From Macrotrachela quadricornifera (lineage: Eukaryota > Rotifera > Eurotatoria > Philodinida > Philodinidae), in the NCBI GenBank assembly GCA_022393335.1, contig JAJEKB010020803.1, positions 915,516 to 979,515 of the forward strand: a DNA stretch of 64,000 nt, written 5' to 3'. A program made the translations under genes and the position numbers. Under the pieces are notes generated by a model that was given only the letters and a program-made list of their open reading frames with translations, had not been told where the DNA came from and searched no databases. Positions within the stretch are counted from its first letter, which is position 1. Every line of letters begins with the position of its first letter. This document shows positions 27,701 through 36,700 of the stretch, in pieces.

Positions 27701-30700
27701 TATTTTGTCAACTGCAAAGGTTTCGTGTTTTCTTGAAAATAGTTACCAATAAGTATCATTCTATCTACTACCAAGCTAGAAAGTAATCGTTAATTTAGTA
27801 TTGAAAAAAACATTGATTTTCTGACTTTTAATTATTTTTAAATCATCTACAATAAATTCGACAAGAATTTTTTTCGAAGTTGTATTTCAGAACGACATAT
27901 ATATATATATATATAAATCGACTTTGAGCAAGACAATGGACCACTATTAGATTACAAGTTTTAACATGGAGAAAAATTGTATGTTATTTTGTACATTCAA
28001 ATGTATTTAGTATTAGGATAGAACATAGAGTAATACTTACAGAGGAAAATCGGTAAATATTCCCAGAAGTGCTGTGTACAATCTATTACGCCATTATTCG
28101 AAGATAGTGTGCTGTTCGATCCACTCCTTGCATCAGCCATAGCAGCGACGAAAATTCTACTAATAAGAACAAAGGCGTATGGCACTGCGATGCCTTGAAG
28201 GATAGTCACAAGGATACCAATACTGAGAGCAAATATGTCCCATCGATCAGCATAGCGAAACTACAAATAAAGAACAGTATAACTTTTGGTGCATTCATAC
28301 TCCTAGACAAGAAAATGGCTAATATTAAGACTCTATCCTAGCAATGTTGCTTTGAGTTTTTGTCTCTTGAAATTAGTGCTAAATTACGTCTAATCGAATT
28401 CTAATAACGCCTCCCCAAATTAGAAGACCCTCAAAATTAAAGAACCCCCTATATTAAAAGATCTCTTCGGCCAATGAGTGTAGAAGGTGTATTACAAGAC
28501 TCCTTTAAGTAATTATTAAATTCGAAAAATGAATCTTTTAATTAGTGCGCTTTCGGCAAAATACGTCTAGTATTTAGAGTTTCGAACCGAGATTTTTAAG
28601 ATACTAAGATTATCATCATTTCTACGCTTTCAAAAGTCTAAAAATCTCTTCTTGAAAGTTGAAAATCGGGAAAGTTTTCTGGAAAACCTTTTTAATTAAA
28701 AATGATGAAAGAAAATGATACATAATAGAAGATCTCCTTGTAAACTTTTTACACGTAAACAATGGAAAACCAGGAGTCTTTTAAACTGGGGATGGGTTAA
28801 TATATGTACTACTTGAAACAAGTAGGACTAACAATAAGTGTTGGAATCGTTTGATTTATTAGTTTGAATCTCTCTTGGCTCAAGCAATCATACGACGTGA
28901 CTGTAGAATACTTCCTCATTCGAAGAATCAAAACTTCAACTCCTTGATTTCATATTACTAGATTGATCAAACATTTCAATGTCTTCTACTTATGTGAACT
29001 ACTTCTGAGAATAAATTCTTTACTTTTCTCAGCATAATGATACATGCTAGGGGTGCAGAGCTCACGCTTCTGTGTGTTCACCATGAGCGTAAGCATTTCT
29101 ATCTCGACGAATATTTCAAAAATCGGAATTATCATTACATTAGTACTTTATATTGCCTTAAGGTACTTCGTGTAAGATATGCAATATTTTACACATCCTA
29201 TCTACTCATTTTCCAAAAGCCTCTTAAGGGGGCTCTCCCTTTACAAAAGCCAACTTTTTCGATAAAATTCGAAGTCGAGATTTTATCATAGGCCGATGTA
29301 CCGAAGTTTCCTCTTTCAGAATATATATGCCCTTTCTCTAAAAAGGCCAGATTTGAATAAACTTCCCAAAAGAGATTGTGAGCCTACTATCATGTTTTTC
29401 AAAACATTTTCGGAATTTCCCGAAGTTGTTCAATTTTGGAGAGACATTACTTTTCTATTTTAATACATTGTATTACAAAAAAAAATATACTACAAGACGC
29501 TCCATGAAACACTCTACAATTGATAACGAGCAGCTGATTTTATATATGTACCTTTTATTTTCAAAATGGACAAAATTGTGAAAATTTCCCATTTTAATTT
29601 TTTCTTTGAATTTCAATGAAAATTCGATTTCTAAAACTTCTTTAGCGTTTTTCTCAAAACATGGTTTTCAATCAAGAAAATTCGAATCATTTCTTCTTAA
29701 CTCGAACTATAACCACTACTGTTTTTTGTTTTAAAGGTCTCCATGAGAGTAAACCTTTCGTCAGCCAGTTTTTGTAAACTCGAAACCTGGGCTGAGAAAA
29801 GTGGGATTTACTGCCGTCGGCTGACCATTTGTATGCTTATTTCAAGACATTCCTACCAAAATACTCATAAAAAATCAACAATACATACTTTAAAAATTAT
29901 GTTTAATGAAAAGTTGCGTGCTGACATCAGCTTTAATTTAACGCAAGCCCGGGCCCTATACCTTGTATTCCGACGAAGTGATGTTGATTCTCCTGAAGGC
30001 CAAAAATGACCTACGATTCGGTTGAAACTCAGGTCTGTTACAGTCAATAATGCTGAAATTTTTACCACAGGTGTATCTTTTCAGGATCACTCATCCCTGA
30101 AAATCTTAGCTTTAAAGATGCATACTAAATGGAAAATCATTTCTGAGGGAGGCCCTTAAGGAAACATTTAATAACCTCTTATGGGCTATTGCATAGTGTT
30201 TATGGCACCTCTCCAATATCTACCTCAAGATATCGTTGGGAACTTTTTTAAGAGCATTTCGGACTACACTCTGTAATCTTCTAACGGGTGGGCCAGGATA
30301 AATGGCGCTCTCAATATTTTCGATCTATCTCATTTGTGTCTCATAGTTTCTGACCACCTTTTTTATAAAAAGAGTCGTCTCGAGACACTACAAAACAAGA
30401 TCATTTTTATTATCGATTATATGCACCATCGTTCTTCGAAATTCGTTACAATCGAGAGGACTAAGATGAGCAACTTTCAAACACAACGTCTAGTCGAGTT
30501 TTTTTGACAGATTTTTTTAGTTGCTCAATTAGGGTTCTATTAGATGTCACTATTTTCCATTTAATAGTGTGAGCCAGTTCGTGCCATATTGAATAGTCCA
30601 ATTGTCTTTGTCGATGAAAGATGGAAAGTAGTCCCGACACCATTGTTGAGTTAAATGATGGATGTGGGTTTTCACACCGTCTTGTTGAAAAGCCCAGTGA

Positions 30701-33700
30701 TCTCTAAACACCTTGTTGCTATATTCAAGTGCCACAGGAAGCACTTCTTCGATATATCGAGCATAATCCACAGAACCTTCTTCAAAGATCACTAGTGGCG
30801 AAACTCCTTTCGAACATACACCAAGCCATACCATCACTTTCTGAGGAAACTTTCTGCTCTATTTGATACCACCATTCTCATCGATTTCGGCCCGATTCAC
30901 CGCCCATATGTGATCGTTTTGGCGGTTGTACACGCCGTCTATGTCGAATATTTTCTCGTCAGTGAAGAGAATTCTCATTGTCTCTTGTTTGGTGAAATTG
31001 GTTCGGATCCAATTCGCGAACTTTTTACGTTTGTCCTTATGCTCTTCAGTGAGCAATGGCTCCGAGACCTTCTTGTAGGGTTTAAGACCCAAATCTTCGT
31101 TTAGTATCCTTCTTATGGTTGTTCTCGAAATACCCATATCTCTCGCTAGCTTTCAAGTTAATATCAGTGTATTACGCTCCAATAGTTCCTTCACTTTTTC
31201 AATAGCTCCTGGTATTCGCACGAGCCGTGGACAACCAAGTGGGCCTAAGAGATCGATAGAACCGGCGGAGCGAATCATCTGGAACCATCGTTTGATGACA
31301 CGAAGGCTGAGAGCACCATTCAGGTCACGAAAGACTTTCGAGGGGGGCTCCCTTTTCGTCCTCGCTTTTTTTTACGAACATCGGTCTTAGATGTCCGTAA
31401 CGCCACCCAGTTGTTGTAAAAGTGTCCGGATGTCCGAAATGGAAAAACCGGAAGATCGAAATGAAAATACCGGATGTCCGGAGCAAAAATTGTCCGATAT
31501 TAGAAACGGTAAATTACAGGGTGTTCGTAACATAAGATACCGGATGCCCGGAGCAAAAATTGTCCGATGTTAGAAATGGTAAATTACAGGGTGTTCGTAA
31601 CATAAGATACCGGATGCCCGGAGCAAAAACTGTCCGATGTTGGAAACGATAAATTATAGGGTCTTCGTAACATAAAATACCGGATGTCCGGAACAAAAAT
31701 TATCAGATGGTCGAAACGATAAATTACAGAGTGTTCGGAAGGAAAAGGAGACTGATGTTCGTTAAGATATACTTTATTTTTCATTATATTCTACTGGAGT
31801 TTTTTTACAAAAAATCATAACATAACAAGTACAAGTTTTAATATATCACACACATAAATAACACACTGCAGCTTTGTTTTTATCAGTGATTTTCACAATT
31901 TATCTGTAAAATCCATCGCTCATTCATGATCTCTACTTCCGAGAAAATCTAACTGAATGTATATACCTGTAGAGGTCACTATACCCAACGACTTACAAAT
32001 ATACTATATGAATGAATTATTCTCGATTTTAAAAAGCAAACACCATAATTCATTCTTAACAGCCATCATTTTATATTCCGAACATTCTGCAAATTATCGT
32101 TTCGAACATCGATCATTTTTTGTCCCACTCTTCCGTCATTTTATGTTACGAACTCCTTGTAATTTACCATTTCCAACATCGGACAATTTTTGCTCCGGAC
32201 ATCGGTAACTCAAAATTATACTCCCGATCATCCTGTCATGGTACCGGATGTTCGGAAGAGTGAGGACGAAAAGGGATTCACCCACTTTCGATGGGCTTTC
32301 ACCTTTTTCGTATTTTGAGCGAACATTTTTTTGAATATCTTTACTTTTCATTATGTTGAGATCGAACGGAATTGAAAGAATTCAGAAGAGATTTCGATTG
32401 AAGCGAATGAAAGGAAAAGGATCGATCGGAATAAAATTTTTTTGGGTATTTTTTCTGATTCATCGACAAAGACTGTTGACCTTCAAACAGCCTCGATCTT
32501 AATCCATTGGACTATTCAATATGGGACGAACTGGCTCACACTATCAAATGGGAAATAGTGACATCTAATAGAACACTGATTGAGCAACTGAAAAAATCTG
32601 TCACAAAAACTTGACTAGACGTTGTGTTTGAAAGTTGCTCATCTTGGGCCTCTCGAGTGTATCGAATTTCGAAGAACGATGGTGCATATATTCGATAATA
32701 AAAATGATCTTGTTTTGTAGTGTCTCGAGACGAATCTTTTTATAAAAAAGGTGGTCAGAAACTATGAGACACGAATGAGATAGATCGAAAATACTGAGAG
32801 CGCCATTTATCCTGGCTCACCTGTTAGTTGCGTTTTCCATGTGTTATTATTAGCTTCATGGGCCTATTTGACAGCAGCTTTGCTGGTATTCCAGAAGCTT
32901 TCTTTGGTAATCTTGAGTAAGTGTTCATAATCATGACCAGATGCTATTACTAACTTCTTGAGGCTTATCTGAGATTATTAATAGCTATTTTTGAGAAATA
33001 TAGAACAGTATGATGCGATACATTACAGGACTATTTTCAATGCAAATGATAACTATGCAAAGACCACCTCTGGATACTATGTAGAACTTCATGAATGCTG
33101 TATCAAATTAAACTTGTTAACTTTCTCGTAAATATTTGGAGTTAACCTGAGAATTTTCTAAAGTTTCATCTTAGCTATTGTCGGTGTTCAGTTTAGAGTT
33201 TGTAGGACATCATGTATATGTTCCACAATTTTCAGGAGTTATTTAGTGAATGTTCTCAAATTAACATCATGGCATTTTCCGATCTGCTATCATAGACCCT
33301 AGATTAGGCTTTAGCAAGATATCACTCGTATCAACTTTAGTAATTTCCAATAAGCTGATGTGGATATATAGCTATGTCAGTACCCATAGGCCTCTTTTCA
33401 TGCGTTCTTTATAATATTCACCAACTCCATAATTCTTTTAGTTTTCTTGTATGTGTTTCTGTGTCTATATTAACTAATGCTGTGAATTATTATCAAGCCT
33501 GCACGACATTATCGTAGATATTCCAACGAGTTATTCTCTTTAGGATAGCGAGTTCCTGTGTTAGTATTAAAATCAGGAGTGAGAAGCTGGACTTGGGTGA
33601 GCCCCCTCCACACTGAGAAACTTTTCCTAGCTCTCATGGAAAAAGATAATTGCAGCGTATAAAATCCCAGTACGACCTTTTCCGCTTCCGACAAGACTGA

Positions 33701-36700
33701 ACACTGTCACTCTATTTATCCTCTTGACTTCGCTGCCTCTCTATGTTACCCTCAGGAGGTTAATCTGACTACGCTCAAAAGTTGCTGAAACAATGTTAAT
33801 CATATCCATCTATAGCCAACAAAAAGTGAAATAGTTCCCAAATGCAGTCCTGGGAAAGTTACTGAGGATTAGGGATGCACCAGTCTAGTCGTGACTGGGT
33901 ACCCAGTCACGACTGTTAGTAGTCATGATTGGGTCATCAAAAATTTGATTTTTAATTTTTACATGAATAATATCTCTTCCTTTCTTATAATGTTTCTACA
34001 AAGTTTATTATAATATTTCAAGAAAGAGGGAGATATTATGCATATAAAAAATTAAAGATCAAATTTTTGATGGCCAAGTCATGGCCAGTACCATTCATGG
34101 CTGGAACTGGTGCATCCCTACTGAGGATAACATTGAATAGGCTTAAGAGTTATCAAGGATACCTTGAAGGAGATGCATGGCAGACACTACAAGCTCTTTC
34201 AGGTTACCTTTGCAAAATTATTAACAGTTTCCCCAGGTAGTTGTCAAAAAATATGTAAACATGATGTTGGAAGTGCCACATATCTTATATGAAGTATCTT
34301 AGAGAAATAACGTTAAATGTAATTTACAATTCTGACTTTTGGCATATGACTTCACACTGAAACGCTCCCACTTAAGAGCGTGCAAACGAGTGCGAGAGTA
34401 AGGGATAAACGCCTAATATTTACTGATGATACATGTCTTCTAAATTTTAGTGATCATATTAATAGCTCCAATCATTTGCTAATAGTGTCGGCAGCTAGGC
34501 CCTTTACTATATGATTGAATAGCTAATCCTTAACATCATAAAGAATAGTAAAAGAATATGCGGTGGGATCGCCCTTCTTGACTATCGAAAATGGAATCTG
34601 CATCTAATCATTTTTAGAAACACAGTAAATATTTTGGATCTGTAGAAAGCTCTCTCAATATCTAAATCAGTCTGAATAGAGTGTGTTGCCCTAAGTTTAT
34701 ATACATTAGGTATTATTCTACATACTTCATTCACTTATATACTAAATGATCTTTGCCAATTGTTTCTCTTCTTCTCTCTATCACTTGTACTGACACTTCA
34801 TCTTTTGTTATTTATTACTTATATAAGTGTTATTCTTTACTCACCATTACTGCAATACTGCTTAGAAGTATAGTGTCACATCATACTGACAAATTCTTTT
34901 CTAAATGTAAGCTGTGATTTTGTTTCACTCCCGATAGCGCTCTCCCATATCGGCTCAGTAGTGCTATTAACAGATTAGTTTTTTTTTTCTTAATATGCAA
35001 ATACTCACAAATAAATTCGCAATTGTTTGTAATTTTTAATTAACTGTACGACAAACGATCGATTATTTACAGAGTAAGATAGTCCTCTTAGGTGGAAACT
35101 CAAGTGATGATGTAATTTATCGACTTTCGTACAAATTGTACTCTGATTTGATCTAACCAAAGTCATTTGCAATCTGTATTCGTGTAATAGTGTGAATCTT
35201 CCTGTTAAAAAATATGACTACATGCAAGTAACGCTCGTCTCTTAGACAAGCTGCACCCTCGACTGCAATGATGCATATACAAGTAATCACTGTTCGTTGA
35301 GTGATGTATCTGAGAAGAATTTATCAAGTACCAGGTGACCTACAAAGATTCACTATTTCGACCATGATCCTCACCGCATGGGTCATGATTTCGTTTCTTC
35401 TGCAGTCAAATCCAATCTTAACTATGCCTGACATGATTCATGCAGTCGGTCGTCGGCGTCACTTCGCTCCGCCACTCCCAACTGCGCTCATATGCATATG
35501 ACAGATGTCACGCTCGCGTCATACTTCATTGTTCATCCGAAATATCGTGTTAATAATGCTCCAAAACTCTAGCTACAATATTCTCAGAGCTACTGGAGCA
35601 TGGCTTGTAACTCCGTTACAAGACAAACATGGACTAGTTGTCACCATCTCTCTGAAACACTAATCTCAAATTATTGATATTAGATTGCGACAGTTTGGCA
35701 CAAATTGAGATTAGCTGAGCTGGTCTCTAGATCGAATGCATTTTTTTTGTTTCGTCAAAAAAACCATTTTTTCGATAGAAATACCAAACCTCACCAATTC
35801 CTAACATCACTGATCAACGATTATTCATCAACCACAGTACAAGGTGTTCTACATACACCAAGATCGAACAATGAGAGGCAGATTTTCTTGTATAACCCTC
35901 CCCTGAGTCGAGGGAAGGACCAATTCAAGACATGTATTTTTTCCCTCCGTGACAGACAAGCAAGCAAACGCATTTTTTCGTATTGCCCCCCCCCCCCCTT
36001 CAGTCAAGAGAATATCATGAATTTTGGATCTGTTCGCCATTAGGGTCTATATATTTTTGCGATCAATAAGATATTTGTTCCCTCACTCGATAACATTTAG
36101 CCAAAGTGAATGTTTTTTATTGTGGTATCCTTCTTTTCCTTATTCGAAATTTTTTATCGATTTTTATGCTGCTGATATCTTTGTGAAAACACGCACGAAA
36201 GAGCACAAAAACTCACGTAAGGTAGCTAGAGACAGCTTGTACATATACTGTATATCTCAGTCTTTTGCAAGAAACGTAAATGAAGAAAATGGTATTTGTC
36301 GAGCGAGTCAGAATTTACTTTACACCCTTCATGCAAAGCCTCCTAACACGTCAAGTTAATAGTGGATCCACTAGCATGTAAAGCGGACTATACACACTGA
36401 AGCATCGGCAAAAAATCTTCCTTGAAAAACCTAGTTTCTGTTTATTATGAATTAAAGGATGCCATATCTAGCTGAATGCAGCCCGGATTTATGATCGCGA
36501 GCATATAAGAAACTCCTTTCTCACTTTTCCCTGGAAAACTCGATTTCTATTGGTTACTGACCGGCCAATAGGATATCGAGCCCAAACTACAAAGAGCCTT
36601 GAGACTTTCCACCGTTTGTATCTACAATTACAAAACACCGGAATCGATTTACAAATTGTGACCAACTGATAGTGCCATTGGATTCTCCGACTCTGATTAT

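Larger units (their letters stand above)
30284..32824. mobile_element. Composite fold-back Tc1/mariner element (maT-like), 2.5 kb
   Basis: The ends ACGGGTGGGCCAGGATAAAT and ATTTATCCTGGCTCACCTGT are flanked by TA (30282-30283, 32825-32826). A minus-strand transposase remnant occupies the left side, and the last part of another copy, plus strand, the right side, so the 3' ends of both face outwards. The middle holds a 70-bp minisatellite and a mirrored partial copy of it. It lies in ABCB intron 1. Confidence 0.82.

Noticed and set aside
31397..31750. Regular 70-bp repeats that might look like a CRISPR array
   Set aside because: The units are contiguous and similar along their whole length with no unique spacers, inside a eukaryotic transposon. 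It is a minisatellite.
35705..36359. Two overlapping plus-strand frames of about 110 codons
   Set aside because: They run through poly-C and the dispersed low-complexity repeat, with no domain and no splice context.
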